Source of the DNA: Hyperoplus lanceolatus
Taxonomy: Eukaryota; Chordata; Actinopteri; Uranoscopiformes; Ammodytidae
Length of the DNA stretch: 64,000 nt
NCBI GenBank assembly: GCA_026929865.2
Contig: CM049418.1
Span: 11,044,001 to 11,108,000 of the forward strand
Direction: 5' to 3'
Each line of letters starts with the position of its first letter. The first letter of the stretch is position 1. This document shows positions 1-12,522 of the stretch, one piece after another. The position numbers were made by a program, and so were the translations under genes. The notes beneath the pieces were generated by a model. The model made no database searches. It was given only the letters and a program-made list of their open reading frames with translations, and had not been told where the DNA came from.

Positions 1-624
1 TGATGCAAGACGAAGGCGCACTTTCTATCAAACATGCTCAGTGTGTAGCCATGTTGTAGAGCACTCCATTAATAGGGATCACATAGGCTGTGATGGTGAG
101 AAACGGAGGTGCATTAGTTTGCAGCCATGACAAGGTGATAAGTGAACCAGTGCCAAAAGACCAAAGACTAGTTGTAAGTATGAAATGCCAACGAAATGCC
201 GCTAATGAATACAAATTGATAACACTTAATCAGTTATGATTAATTCAGACTTCTCTCCCTTTAACTGCATCCTCTGAGTATCGCTAAAAACCACAACGTT
301 GATTTATGAACTGAATTGATTTCAGCTAAATTCATATTCATGGTGGGTAAACACTGTTTAGGAAACAATTTTCTGCTTGTGAAATGATAGGGGCTTTTAG
401 GAGTTTGAGTGCTTTTGGGTTATACACCTAGGAATTAGCCTCGTCCCTTCCTATCCATACATCCATCCATCCATCCATGTGCCCAATTGTGGAAACATAT
501 CCCCTTCATACTGCCTGACTTCCCAGACACACTCGGAGCAGCAGGTCTGGGCCATCCCGCTCTGGCCAATGAAATTCCCGAGAGGCAGGGATGCCTGAAT
601 GTGTTGCCTAGCAACCAGAGTGGC

Positions 625-626
<2 letters not shown>

Positions 627-679
<53 letters not shown>
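627..679. repeat. (GT)n microsatellite
   Basis: About 26 uninterrupted units in klf7 intron 2. Confidence 0.97.
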
Positions 680-681
<2 letters not shown>

Positions 682-863
682 TAAGTGAGAGAAGGGGGCT
701 GCGCTGAAACATGAGGAGGCAGTAGTCAGTGCAGCTGGCTAGATCTGGCAAAGGCACGCCGCCATGCCAACGGCCAATTACCGAGCACGCTGGCAGAGCT
801 GCGGAGGCAGAGCTGCGGAGGCAGTTGCCTAGCGACGGTTACCTTAGAGCTGTGCGGGACAAG

Positions 864-3820
864 AAGGGGGGGGTGGAGAGGAGGGTTGGTGCTGGTAGTA
901 TAGTGGTGGGGGGATGGAGGGGAGGGTTGGTGCTGGTAGTATAGTGGTGGGGGGGGGGGATGGAGGGGGGAGGGTTGGTGCTGGTAGTATAGTGGTGGGG
1001 GGGATGGAGGGGAGGGTTGGTGCTGGTAGTATAGTGGTGGGGGGAGGGGGTGGTAGGAGGGGGGGGGAGGGTTGGTGCTGGTAGTATAGTGGTGGGGGGG
1101 ATGGAGGGGGAGGGTTGATGCTGGTAGTATAGTGGTGGGGGGATGGAGGGGAGGGTTGGTGCTGGTAGTATAGTGGTGGGGGGGGAGGGTTGGTGCTGGT
1201 AGTATAGTGGTGGGGGGAGGGTTGATGCTGGTAGTATAGTGGTGGGGGGAGGGTTGGTGCTAGTAGTATAGTGGTGGGGGATGAGGGTTGATGCTGGTAG
1301 TATAGTGGTGGGGGGGAGGGTTGATGCTGGTAGTATAGTGGTGGGGGGGGGGGATGGTAAGGGTGGGAGGGGAGTTGGTGCTGGTAGTATAGTGGTGGGG
1401 GGGGGGTTGGTGTGGGAGTATAGTGGTGGGGGGAGGGTTGGTACTGGTAGTATAGTGGTGGGGGGGGAGGGTTGGTGCTGGTAGTATAGGGTGGGGGGTG
1501 GGGGGAGGGTTGGTGCTGGTAGTATAGTGGTGGGGGGGGGAGGGTTGATGCTGGTAGTATAGTGGTGGGGGGGAGGGTTGATGCTGGTAGTATAGTGGTG
1601 GGGGGGGAGGGTTGGTACTGGTAGTATAGTGGTGGGGGGATGGGGGGAGGGTTGATGCTGGTAGTATAGTGGTGGGGGGGGGGAGGGTGGTAGAAGGGGG
1701 GGGGAGGGTTGGTACTGGTAGTATAGTGGTGGGGGGGGAGGGTTGATACTGGTAGTATAGTGGTGGGGGGATGGAGGGGAGGGTTGGTGCTGGTAGTATA
1801 GTGGTGGGGGGGGAGGGTTGGTGCTGGTAGTATAGTGGTGGGGGGGAGGGTTGGTACTGGTAGTATAGTGGTGGGGGGATGGAGGGTAGAGTTGGTGCTG
1901 GTAGTATAGTGGTGGGGGGAGGGTTGATGCTGGTAGTATAGTGGTGGGGGGATGGGGGGGGGTTGATGTGAGATAGTGGGGGGGGAGGGTTGGTACGGTA
2001 GTATAGTGGGGGGGGTGGAGGGGGGGTTGGTGTGAGTATAGTGGGGGGGAGGGTTGATGCTGGTAGTATAGTGGTGGGGGGATGGAGGGTAGAGTTGGTG
2101 CTGGTAGTATAGTGGTGGGGTGAGGGTTGATGCTGGTAGTATAGTGGTGGTGGGGAGGGTTGATGCTGGTAGTATAGTGGTGGTGGGGAGGGTTGATGCT
2201 GGTAGTATAGTGGTGGGGGGAGAGGGGATGGTTGGTACTGGTAGTATAGTGGTGGGGGGGAGGGAGGGTTGATGCTGGTAGTATAGTGGTGGGGGGAGGG
2301 TTGGTGCTGGTAGTATAGTGGTGGGGGGAGGGTTGGTACTGGTAGTATAGTGGTGGGGGGAGGGTTGGTACTGGTAGTATAGTGGTGGGGGGAGGGTTGA
2401 TGCTGGTAGTATAGTGGTGGAGGGGAGGGTTGATGCTGGTAGTATAGTGGTGGGGGGGAGGGTTGGTACTGGTAGTATAGTGGTGGGGGGATGGAGGGGA
2501 GGGTTGATGCTGGTAGTATAGTGGTGGGGGGAGGGTTGGTGCTGGTAGTATAGTGGTGGGGGGGAGGGTTGGTACTGGTAGTATAGTGGTGGGGGGAGGG
2601 TTGGTACTGGTAGTATAGTGGTGGGGGGGAGGGTTGGTACTGGTAGTATAGTGGTGGGGGGAGGGTTGGTACTGGTAGTATAGTGGTGGGGGGATGGAGG
2701 GTAGAGTTGGTGCTGGTAGTATAGTGGTGGTGGGGAGGGTTGATGCTGGTAGTATAGTGGTGGGGGGATGGAGGGGAGGGTTGATGCTGGTAGTATAGTG
2801 GTGGGGGGAGGGTTGGTACTGGTAGTATAGTGGTGGGGGGGATGGAGGGTAGAGTTGGTGCTGGTAGTATAGTGGTGGGGGGATGGAGGGTAGAGTTGAT
2901 GCTGGTAGTATAGTGGTGGGGGGATGGAGGGTAGAGTTGATGCTGGTAGTATAGTGGTGGGGGGATGGAGGGTAGAGTTGGTGCTGGTAGTATAGTGGTG
3001 GGGGGATGGAGGGTAGAGTTGGTGCTGGTAGTATAGTGGTGGGGGGATGGAGGGTAGAGTTGGTGCTGGTAGTATAGTGGTGGGGGGAGGGTTGATGCTG
3101 GTAGTATAGTGGTGGGGGGAGGGTTGGTACTGGTAGTATAGTGGTGGGGGGATGGAGGGTAGAGTTGGTGCTGGTAGTATAGTGGTGGGGGGTGGAGGGT
3201 GGTTGGTGCTGGTAGTATAGTGGGGGGGGGGGGGGAGAGTTGATGCTGGTAGTATAGTGGTGGGGGGTGGAGGGTAGAGTTGATGCTGGTAGTATAGTGG
3301 TGGGGGGACCGCAGGTTGGTACTGGTAGTTTAGTGGTGGGGGGACAGGTTGATGCTGGTAGTATAGTGGTGGGGGGTGAGGTTGGTACTGGTAGTATAGT
3401 GGTGGGGGGGAGGGTTGATGCTGGTAGTATAGTGGTGGGGGGGAGGGTTGGTACTGGTAGTATAGTGGTGGGGGGGAGGGTTGATGCTGGTAGTATAGTG
3501 GTGGGGGGGACCGCAGGTTGGTACTGGTAGTATAGTGGTGGGGGGGAGGGTTGATGCTGGTAGTATAGTGGTGGGGGGAGGGTTGATGCTGGTAGTATAG
3601 TGGTGGGGGGGAGGGTTGATGCTGGTAGTATAGTGGTGGGGTGAGGGTTGATGCTGGTAGTAGTATAGTGGTGGGGGGGAGGGTTGGTACTGGTAGTATA
3701 GTGGTGGGGGGGAGGGTTGGTACTGGTAGTATAGTGGTGGGGGGGAGGGTTGATGCTGGTAGTATAGTGGTGGGGGGGATGGAGGGTAGGGTTGGTGCTG
3801 GTAGTAGTATAATGGTGGAA
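864..3820. repeat. G-rich minisatellite (VNTR), ~81 units of about 33-44 bp
   Basis: Each unit has the core GGTTGRTRCTGGTAGTATAG followed by TGGTGGGGGG and a variable spacer (AGG, GAGG, ATGGAGGGGAGG, ATGGAGGGTAGA and so on). By hand I count about 81 cores over 2.96 kb. Three core variants dominate: GGTGC, GATGC and GGTAC. G-run length varies from 4 to more than 10, so the period drifts. A few units near 1410 and 1960-2040 are degenerate, and the last (about 3790-3820) carries TAGTAGTATAATGG. The basic 33-bp unit is a multiple of three without stops in several frames, which creates long spurious open frames on both strands. Runs of six or more G on the plus strand make G-quadruplex formation likely. 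The array sits in klf7 intron 2, so the transcript carries the C-rich strand. Confidence 0.97.
2851..3096. repeat. Homogeneous 41-bp sub-array inside the minisatellite
   Basis: Six consecutive units start with AGAGTTG at 2851, 2892, 2933, 2974, 3015 and 3056, exactly 41 bp apart, each with the GGATGGAGGGT spacer. They differ almost only at the GGT/GAT position. This uniformity contrasts with the drifting period elsewhere in the array and suggests recent local expansion. Confidence 0.9.
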
Positions 3821-4464
3821 GAGAGCGCAGCCTGCAGCAGTACATAACCACTCAGCTACAGACTCCTCCAACGATACAATGCCCCCCGTCGCCTAGCAAC
3901 AGAGCCCCCTCCATCCTCCCCCTCTCTCCTCAAGATGCCCTCCTACAGAACAGGCAAGTAGCAGAGCAGGTGCAAGACTCAGCTGCTCAAAAACAACACA
4001 CATTTGCAAGCTAAACCGGGACGAGGAAAAATGCACTTTTATACTGTACGAAAAAAAACGTCCCTTTACAGACTGATTGGCAGTTTGAAATGGCCATCAG
4101 TCACCTAATCCACTTGAATTAGCCCCAAACACAGCAGCATAATCTGATTATGCTCTGTTACTTTTGGATTACTTTGCCTGTTAAACATATAATGTAGATT
4201 ATGAAACTAAGTGGATTAATTCTGGTTTAAAGAAGCAGGATGGTGGACAGTGCTGTTGTTAAAGACTGTTATGTATTCTGCATTATTTCATAGGATAGCT
4301 GACTATCGTTTACTTGGCAAAATATATGCTTTTGTTGTTTTTTTTGCGGGGGCGGAGGATTATCAAATAAACAAATCACTTATTTCTCATCTGTAATCTG
4401 ATAGCTGGGTGTTTCCCAGAGTCACTCTAATCCCATTATGTGTAATCTATGACTTCCGGATGCT

Positions 4465-4593
<129 letters not shown>

Positions 4594-7500
4594 CAGCCTC
4601 TCAGGTGCCAGTGTTGGAAGTTAATTGCATTCCCTCCATTAGCTGGAGCCGAAGCAGTGGGCATGCGGGTCTCGGAGGTTGTCAGAAGAGCCTCGCGGAG
4701 AAGGCTTTTATAGGCTCCTGCACCACAGGCTTAGAGAGTTGAGATGAAAAGATGTGGGAGCTGACGGAGATAGAAAGCATGCAGAGATTGTGTTGTCAGC
4801 ATGGAGGATGATGGACAACTATAGGGGAGTTAGTGCAACTTTCAACTTGCGAGAATAAATTGCCTTTGTAATCCTGCAGCAATGGACAATAATGTTTCCT
4901 TGGTAGTCACACAACCTGCTCACTGCCTGGCCACACCAACTTTCCCAATCTACTCAGTTGTTGCTATTCAATGTTAATTCTATTCTATCTGCATTTGTCA
5001 TGGAAACATGAAAATTGCAGGTCTTCGTATGCGATTTATGAGTATGAGCATCAAACTTATTCTACTTTTTGGCCCATATATGATTTTTTTTTTTTTTTAA
5101 TGATACTACGAAGACCAGAAATATAGGCCTGGAGCTTAATTTAAGAAACAAGTACAATATTGGTCAGTACAGGGAGCCTCAGCTCAGAGAGAGAGTGAGA
5201 GAGAGAGAGCAGAGCGATAAAATAATGAGAGAAACAGACGTGTTATGAATGGACTGACATGGAATGAAATGAGGAAAGATATAAGAGTCAAAGCGAGGGA
5301 GCAAGGCAGATGAAGAACAGAGAAAGAGAGAGAGAGAGTGGGAGAGTGAGTGAGAGGCAGAATAACAGTCGTAACAGCGTTTTACCCTGTTTCCTTCACC
5401 CTTCCCCAAAATCTAATTGTTCCATTTCCCTTATCTGCCGTATAAGCCTATTCACAAAAAAAGCTCCTACGGGGGCACTGTCATTTTCAACTCAGCCCCG
5501 TCTAATTCCAGATTAAATCATGGCCTTTTCTCCCTGTCGGTAATTTATGGAAATAACAACTAAGAAAAAGAGGGATTTGAGTAATGACATCTTTAAACTT
5601 GTCAGGATAATGGCTGCGAGAATGGAGGACGCCTGTGGCACTGCTGTCTTGTTCTGAAGAGGGGTCTATACTGTAGCCCCCTCCCCCCTTCTCTTCTCTT
5701 CTCTTCTCCCATCCCAGTCCTGTCTTGTGTCTTCATCTGACTCTTTTGTTTCACTGCACGTCGCTCTCCGTATAGCTTTTTGTGTTCTCCCCTTTTGTCA
5801 TTTGTGTGTCGACATCCTTTTGCCTTTTATCATTCTACCTCCCTGAGTTTGAATAACAGTGACAGATGTTTTTCGGGTGGATGCTTTTATCCAGAGCACC
5901 TTATCGCGCGGGGGGGGGAGGGTTCCTTTGAGAAACTGAGCTCCCTCTGCGGTGCTACATGTCATTAAATTCTTATCATAGTGAGTGTATAGAGAACGAG
6001 AGGATGCACAGTGTGTAATATTGGGAGTATTTTGGCGTTATCCAGTGGGGAAACTTCTATATCAAAACAGTGACCAGGGGAAGATTTGTTAAGCAATTTA
6101 TTCCATATTACTTATTATTTACCTTCTAAAGGTGCGCTTCCGGCAGACACAACCATTTATAAAAACGCATAAAGCCGTTAAGTGTGTCTGTTCTGTTCTA
6201 CTGCAGAAACATGGTGTTGCAATATGGCGGCGTGCCCTGCTCCTATGTAGATACAAAAGGCTTAGTCTAATGTGATATAAATTTGACTTTTATTGTCAAG
6301 CATCGCATACTAATAAAAACATACTTATGAATATTGTATCAACTTTTGTATCAAGTCACTTATGAAAAACGTAATTTCCCATCACACACTGCAACTTCTA
6401 ACTACAGCCATTTTTAGAAGGTGACAATTCGACTAAGGACTATTTTTGGGGATTTTTATTCATTTTTACATCCAATGCAAAACAAAATAAGTGATAAAGT
6501 GGATGATACATCTCTAGAGTTCCTGATTCAGACTAATGCCTAAACCTGTGTGCACCAGCGAGGGGTAGTAATCACACATAATGGCCGTCCTTTCTCCATT
6601 CCCTAACATACAGCAGTTGACAAGTTGACTTAAGAAAGGAATGGTAAGCCAAAGCTAGTCAACACCGCTGTCATGTGTGGCTTTCTAAAATTGCATAGCT
6701 TCGGTGATTTGTCAACCGTTACGTTTCGGGATTTAGACTAAAATCTAATTTGAGTCCCCCCCTGTAACTTTGATAAGCATGATGGACGCTCTTTGCTGTA
6801 GCTCCACAGGTTGAAACACGGCAGGAAGCAGCGATATATTAGCCCCGAATCCAGACTGCAATCCACGTGCATTTCATTTGTTATGCTAAGCCTGCCAAGC
6901 CACGAGCAATGGCTATACCTCTATCAGATGTCCAACTCATTTCATTATAGTACTAGACTGTGGTGGTGGAGGCCTTCATTTTTCAGCCATCGCAGCCCAA
7001 ATAATTGTACCAGAATTCAAAACACATGGTCCTCACCTTCAAAACCCAAACATAGGTAACAATAGTACCTGAGAGTACCCTCAAACGCCTCATAATGTGT
7101 TTGCTTGGCAACAAAGAGTTCCTAATAACGTCAAAAAACAGACGGCAAGCAATGGCTCCACTGTCCAAGATGATCATAGATTGCTTTATAAAAACATATT
7201 TCCCTGGTTTTAAAATGACCCTACAATCGACATGTCTCCGATCCCAGATTGAGAACCACTGACCTAGACTTACAGAAGAGAACAGAGGGACGGGAAGAGC
7301 CGGAAATAAACTGGGGGAAAAGGTGGCCTATCCAGGTCAATCCATCCATCAGCGCGCAGTTACTCAGATGGAGGACAGCTTCCCGACAGGGGTCTGAGTG
7401 GTTTGGGATTGAGATGGAAGAGCGCCAGAGTTATAGCTCCATCCCCTCCCCCCTTCCCTTCTTCTTGAGGAGAAACCTTGACAAGGAGGGGACCTGTCGG

Positions 7501-8501
7501 AGTTTTTTTTTTTTTTTTTTTCAGGCACAGAGAAGTACTTAGCTAGAAAGAGCGGTAGAAGGGAAGTGGGGGCTCTCTTAAATCATCAGAATGTACCTTA
7601 CATGCTGATATTTCCATGTGGCGCCAAGGGAGCCCGGCTCTAAACCTGTTCCATGATTATGGGGATGTTTTATGGGGATGTTTTTTTTCTTAATATTTTC
7701 TTGTCACTATGTGCATGTTGTACTTTAACAGAGTGTGAAGCAGGTACGGTTTTTTCTCAATTATCCAAAGTCAGGATTAGCCGACTAGGAAGCTGAAAGG
7801 ATGGATGAATTAAAGGGATAGTGCTCACATAGGACCACATTTGTATACTTCTCTTTTAGAAAAATGCTAATGGTTTATCCAAGCCAAAATAAATAGCCTT
7901 GAAGCAAAGTGTTGCATATCGAATATATGTCTCATATGGGTGGCCGAGACTTTAAAAGGAAAAGACATAGAAAGCTTTTTTGTGCGATTCAATCCTTTCA
8001 GTTTCTGTGTTTTGCACTGAGCATTCCGTCTTCCTCCAAGAAGAACAGTCATTTGGTTTCCGGATTGAGTCTTTTCAGCCTGTCGCCAACAATGAGTGTC
8101 AATCAGTTTTATTACAAGCAGCAGTGTCAAGTGGAGAGATGTCCTTAGAGGTGCCCAAAAGCTTGCTGATTGATGTTATATCTGAAAAGTACACCATCTA
8201 CTCATGTTCACACACAGCACTACAGATTGTGTAACCTTGTCCATAACATCCATATTTACATAAATGAATGTATTTTAAAAGCTCATTGTGATAAAGGGAG
8301 GTGGCGTTTTTCAGAACAGACTGGGTCTAAATGGAATACAATTTACACAAGTAGGTTTACATTAGTGCATAACGGCTTAAAATAAAAGCTGGTGTTTCTT
8401 TTATAAGCTTAGAATGAGCGTTTTACACACTGCACCTTTAATGCAAGCTGTGTGGGCAATTCCTAACTATTGAAACCTGATGCTTAATCACTATTCGAAA
8501 A

Positions 8502-8530
8502 AGTGGAGTCCGCCATTCTGGAGAATGCGT
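8502..8530 (+). repeat. Dispersed repeat core GTGGAGTC..ATTCTGGAGAATGC, copy 1
   Basis: AGTGGAGTCCGCCATTCTGGAGAATGC shares its core with copies at 39243 and 63738. Confidence 0.55.
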
Positions 8531-8847
8531 GTAGCCGAAACACTTGTGTATGCGCTGACAAATAAAGCCAGTGTTAATTCACAGCCCAGGCTCTGTAAAT
8601 GTTGCTCGCTATGGTGTGCCCCCTTTGTTGTTGTTTTGCCAAAAAAAAAGGGATTTGGACAACAAGCTGACTCCACCTTAAAAACACTGGAAAGGTCTTG
8701 CAGAAAAAGGAATGAAAATGGATGAAATTCGCTGCTTACACATAATTAAAAGATGAGCTGAACAATTTACCATCTAGATTTAACTACTTGTGAAAAAAAA
8801 AAAGATCCACAAACTCAAGACCCGGGGGTTTGTGTACTAACTCTCAC

Positions 8848-9514
8848 CTGTGTGCGTCCTCTGGTGGGCTTTGAGGTGGGAGCTCTTGGTGTACACCTTC
8901 CTGCAGCCGTTGAACTGACAGCGGTGGATTCTCTTCTTGTTCTCGGGGAGCAAATCTCCCCGTACGCCTACCACACACGCCCCTCCCTCCTCCTCGTCCT
9001 TTGTACTGACGGCCAGCGTGTGTGAAGACGCCACCAGCCTGTCCGCGCTCAGCCCCACCTTCCTGGCCACTAGCTTCAGGGTTAGCGTGCCGTCTGCCGA
9101 GGCCGTCAGCGTCTGGCTGGGTGTTTTGACCAGGTGTCGGCCCAGCTCCGGCGACGAAGGCGGCGTCAGGGAAGTGACGGCGCTCAACTGGGCCTGGTGG
9201 ACCCCTTCCATGGCTTCAATGTTATCCAGCCCCCCGTGCGCCTTGTGCTTGACGTCCCTCCTCGTGGCACCGTTTGAGGGGAAAGTGTTCTTGCGTGTGG
9301 TGGTGGTAGGGCAGAGGGCGACCGTAGGCGGGCTGGGTGGTCTTGAGAGGCCAGGCAGGCTAGGGCAGAGCAGGGCGTCTCTGGTGAGCTCCTCCTCACA
9401 CATGTCCTCCTCCTTCAGGTAGGCAGGAGTCAGCAGGCCTTCAAGGTCTCCGTCAAACAGCTCCGAAAGACGCTTGGGCTCCGTCTGGAGATATCGCTCT
9501 AGTTCTAGGCAGGT
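8848..9514 (-). CDS. klf7: klf7 exon 2: linker region and first C2H2 zinc finger of a Kruppel-like transcription factor
   Basis: Internal coding exon of a nuclear DNA-binding transcription factor; the family binds GC-rich/CACCC promoter sites. The acceptor is a pyrimidine tract ending in CAG before 9514 and the donor is CAG|GTGAGAG at 8848/8847. The 667 bp encode residues 35-256 plus one base of codon 257. The start [13 protein letters not shown] continues the family N-terminal domain. TPPSSPEL (residues 151-158) and the stretch up to HLVKT are typical of KLF6/KLF7. Zinc finger 1 follows ENKKRIHRC with C-X4-C-X12-H-X3-H ligands C233, C238, H251 and H255. CQFNGC, rather than the CHFNGC of KLF6, and the HQAQL...SAVTSLTPP block favour KLF7. 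The donor falls at HTG|EKP, the usual KLF intron position after finger 1. The middle (residues 60-135) is divergent and Pro/Thr-rich compared with mammalian KLF7, so this may be one of the duplicated teleost copies (klf7a/klf7b not resolved). Fingers 2 and 3 are not in the window. Confidence 0.95.
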
Positions 9515-9788
9515 CTGCGAGAGAGAGGAAAAGTGGGAGAAAAGACTTAATTTTGAATTGAATAACTCTGTATTTCAGTGTTCGGGGACAGGGGAAACTG
9601 GAGGTTTTTGAGGAACGCTGGCGTCATGACCTCAATGGTGAGCATGGCACTTGTAGTTTTCAACTGAGCATGTGCCACCCACGTCAAAATCACGCTCAAT
9701 GCGCATGCTCACAGTGTTCTTCTATGGTGTTGCCTTGACACATAATGTATCAGTATTTTTATTTTTTATTTTATTTTTGCGTAGCCGA

Positions 9789-10427
9789 CATAGACGGATC
9801 ATGAGACAATGTGCCCCTGGGCACAAACTCTTAAAGGGCCCCCCCACTCCTCCCTATCCAGTCCGGTACACTGACTTTTTCGCAAAGATACATACAATGA
9901 ATGGCAAAACATATCAAGGAAGTCAGGTGCACTTTGAGAGGAAATTTTAGAGGCTATATCAAATCCTGAGATGCAGAAGGAACATTATTCATATTTTTCT
10001 TAAACAGATTGGTCAGGCCCATGTTCCATGATGGAGGGGCCCATTTCAACAGATACAGGGTGGATAGCTACTTTTTATGAGCAATTTAGAATTCACACAT
10101 AGAAAGCTTATTTCTGTATGTGTGAGGGGGCCTTCAAGGCCCCTCATGGAGCCCCTTACACAGAGCTACTAATGCTGTTGTTTTTAACTTGCTTTTGTAT
10201 TTATCCTCTACTAGTTGAGGGGCCCATGATGATTTCTATCTTGTTAAATTGTGATGAATATACTTATATTTAGGCTATTACTTTCTGGACCCTGTTATTG
10301 ACATGAGTGACTTGACTTTGACTATGCGACATGAAAAGTTACTATCAGTATCTCTGGCTTAGGGCCCCCCTGAGCCCTTGGGCCCCTGGGCCTGTGCCCA
10401 GTGTGCCCGTGCAGTAATCCACCCCTG
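9789..10427. mobile_element. Non-autonomous hAT-type DNA transposon, 639 bp
   Basis: The right end, read inward on the minus strand, is CAGGGGTGGATTACTGCACG..., and the left end is CATAGACGGATCATGAGAC.... Both continue into a shared GGGCACA and GGGCCC pattern, giving imperfect terminal inverted repeats of about 45 bp. The element is flanked by GTAGCCGA (9781-9788) and GTAGCCGT (10428-10435), an 8-bp target duplication matching at 7 of 8 positions, the size typical of hAT transposases. The interior has many GGGGCCC motifs and no transposase open frame, so it would have been moved in trans. It lies in klf7 intron 1, close to exon 2. The family name is not identified. Confidence 0.8.
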
Positions 10428-12129
10428 GTAGCCGTGTGTACAGAGACACAGTCAAAAACCCTGGCATGTGTGTACAGGAATTTCTCTGCAAACGTAGGGT
10501 GGAAAAATGTATCTGTGTGGACATGGCCTTGGACTCAATTCAGGGAAGTTCACACATGTTGGCATCTGCACTGAAAGATCCCCTCAAATCCCACTTGACA
10601 ATTTCACCAGCCATCAGATGATCCAATGTGCCTTGTACACTGCTGCTGCGAGAGAGAGAAAATCTGCATGGTGCCATGCGCTCACCCAGAGGGGCAACTT
10701 AGCGAGCTCTGCCAGCTGTCCCACGCACACACACACACACACATACGCACGGGTAGCCACCAAGACAAGCCCAGGATTACCTGGCAACTCCGGCAAGACG
10801 GCTGATTACACACTGATTGATTGCGACCGCTGTAGCGCGGAACGGAAAGAAGAAAAAAAAAAAGTGGAGTGGATAGCAGCAGCAGGAGGAGAAGTCCTAA
10901 ACTGTACAGAACTCCTATCAAACAACATTTTATAGAGCTTTGACAAGCCATGTGTGCAACCGGCTTCACACTCAGCCAAGATAGGACGATTTATTCAGCT
11001 GTAGTTATGGTCTGCCTCATCCCTATTACTCCAAACAGCTCTCCCTGTGGAAGGCAAATAAAAGGCTACATCCACCCCCCTTCTCCCCCCCCCCCCGCTT
11101 TGTGTGAACTGGCATCCTGAGAAGTCTATTACTTTACAACAAGCTGGCAAGGTCCTAAAAGGAGACGCACAGAGGGAGAGAGAGAGAGAGAGAGAGACGC
11201 CTCATGTCCAAGGATGGAGCTATTATGTTTGAATGAACGGCAACCAGTTTGATCCCGAGGATCGCGGTGTTTCCAGACCTGTAGCCGCTAACGCGTTCTG
11301 ACAGCCGAGATGGGGGCTAGCAGCTCCACTGGGCGCGCTCCCACCTCGCCACTTCATTTGTGTGTAAATAGGCACTGACAGACAGAGTAGCTGCTTCCAT
11401 TATCAGGAATAAGGTTGCACAGACTGAGCACATCAGGCACATTTACAATCTTACACAACCCCTTACACCCCTTCCCTCTCTCCCTCCCTCCCTCTTTTCC
11501 TTGTTTGCACCTTCTAAAAATAAAACCACACTTCCTTTTTTTGGAGGGGGGGGGTTGTCTGTTGCTAAGGGGAGTGTAATTTCTCCTGTAAGGTGTATTC
11601 TTCTAGGAACAGAAGGGGGCAGGGCGGGGGGGGGGGTGTGGAGTTGTTTTTTTGACTGTATTTTCATCGCGAAGTCATTAAAAAAAGGCTGCTCTTGCTC
11701 ATAGCACACATCTACAGTACAGAGAGATGAAGATAATGCTCCTACCTCCTCCCCCTCCTTACACTGTGCACCCACGTCTCCTTTTATTATTTTTTGAAAA
11801 ACAACTTCTTTCAAGTGCTGCGCGAGAGGCCCATACTGAGCACAACTCAATATTGAGGTCTTGGAGACATGATAAAGGCTGTAGTGGTTCCAAGGCCTTC
11901 ACCCCTGCATCCCCAACATGTCTCTCGTCCTCTCTCTCACTCAAACATTCTCACCCCTATTGATCGCCCCATAACATCACCTTTTCCCAAACACCATTCC
12001 CGTATTCTTTTGCATGTCATGTCGTTTCCTCCATCTCCCAAGGTGAGGACTAATTACTCACTGAGAACCAGCCAGTTAAAGGTGGGTTTTATTCAGCAAA
12101 ATGCTTAGGACTGCAAACCAAGGTGAGCC

Positions 12130-12131
<2 letters not shown>

Positions 12132-12202
<71 letters not shown>
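12132..12202. repeat. (GT)n microsatellite
   Basis: 71 bp; pairs in inverted orientation with the CA tract 235 bp to its right. Confidence 0.97.
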
Positions 12203-12205
<3 letters not shown>

Positions 12206-12435
12206 TGTGTGTGAGCACGCTAGGTAGAGATAGTTCAAGGGAGAGTAAAAGAGGATAGAAAATGGATAAGTGCGGAGGAGGAGGAGAGTGATGGAGGGAC
12301 AAGGTGAAGGAGGCTGGAGAGAGAGAGAGAGCGCAAAAGGATGGTGTCAACTTCATTTTCTCCATGGGGGGTGAATCCTTTTTGGAAGTGTGACATTTGG
12401 CGTAACAGGATAATGTAAGCGGGCAAGCCACGGGG

Positions 12436-12437
<2 letters not shown>

Positions 12438-12520
<83 letters not shown>
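12438..12520. repeat. (CA)n microsatellite
   Basis: 83 bp, perfect. Confidence 0.97.

Positions 12521-12522
<2 letters not shown>

Noticed and set aside
839..3871. A 1010-codon open frame on the minus strand (LPPTTILPAST-type repeats) and 11-residue repeat frames on the plus strand (VDAGSIVVGGR)
   Set aside because: These are translations of the minisatellite. The unit lacks stop codons in several frames, the frame is broken and rejoined by G-run length changes, and no initiation context, domain or conserved non-repeat part exists.
5860..5915. GGATGCTTTTATCCAGAGCACCTTA, similar to a common fish repeat motif
   Set aside because: Too short to define an element; similarity rests on memory alone.
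8937..9422. 161-codon plus-strand open frame opposite klf7 exon 2
   Set aside because: Antisense shadow of the GC-rich klf7 exon, with no recognisable domain.
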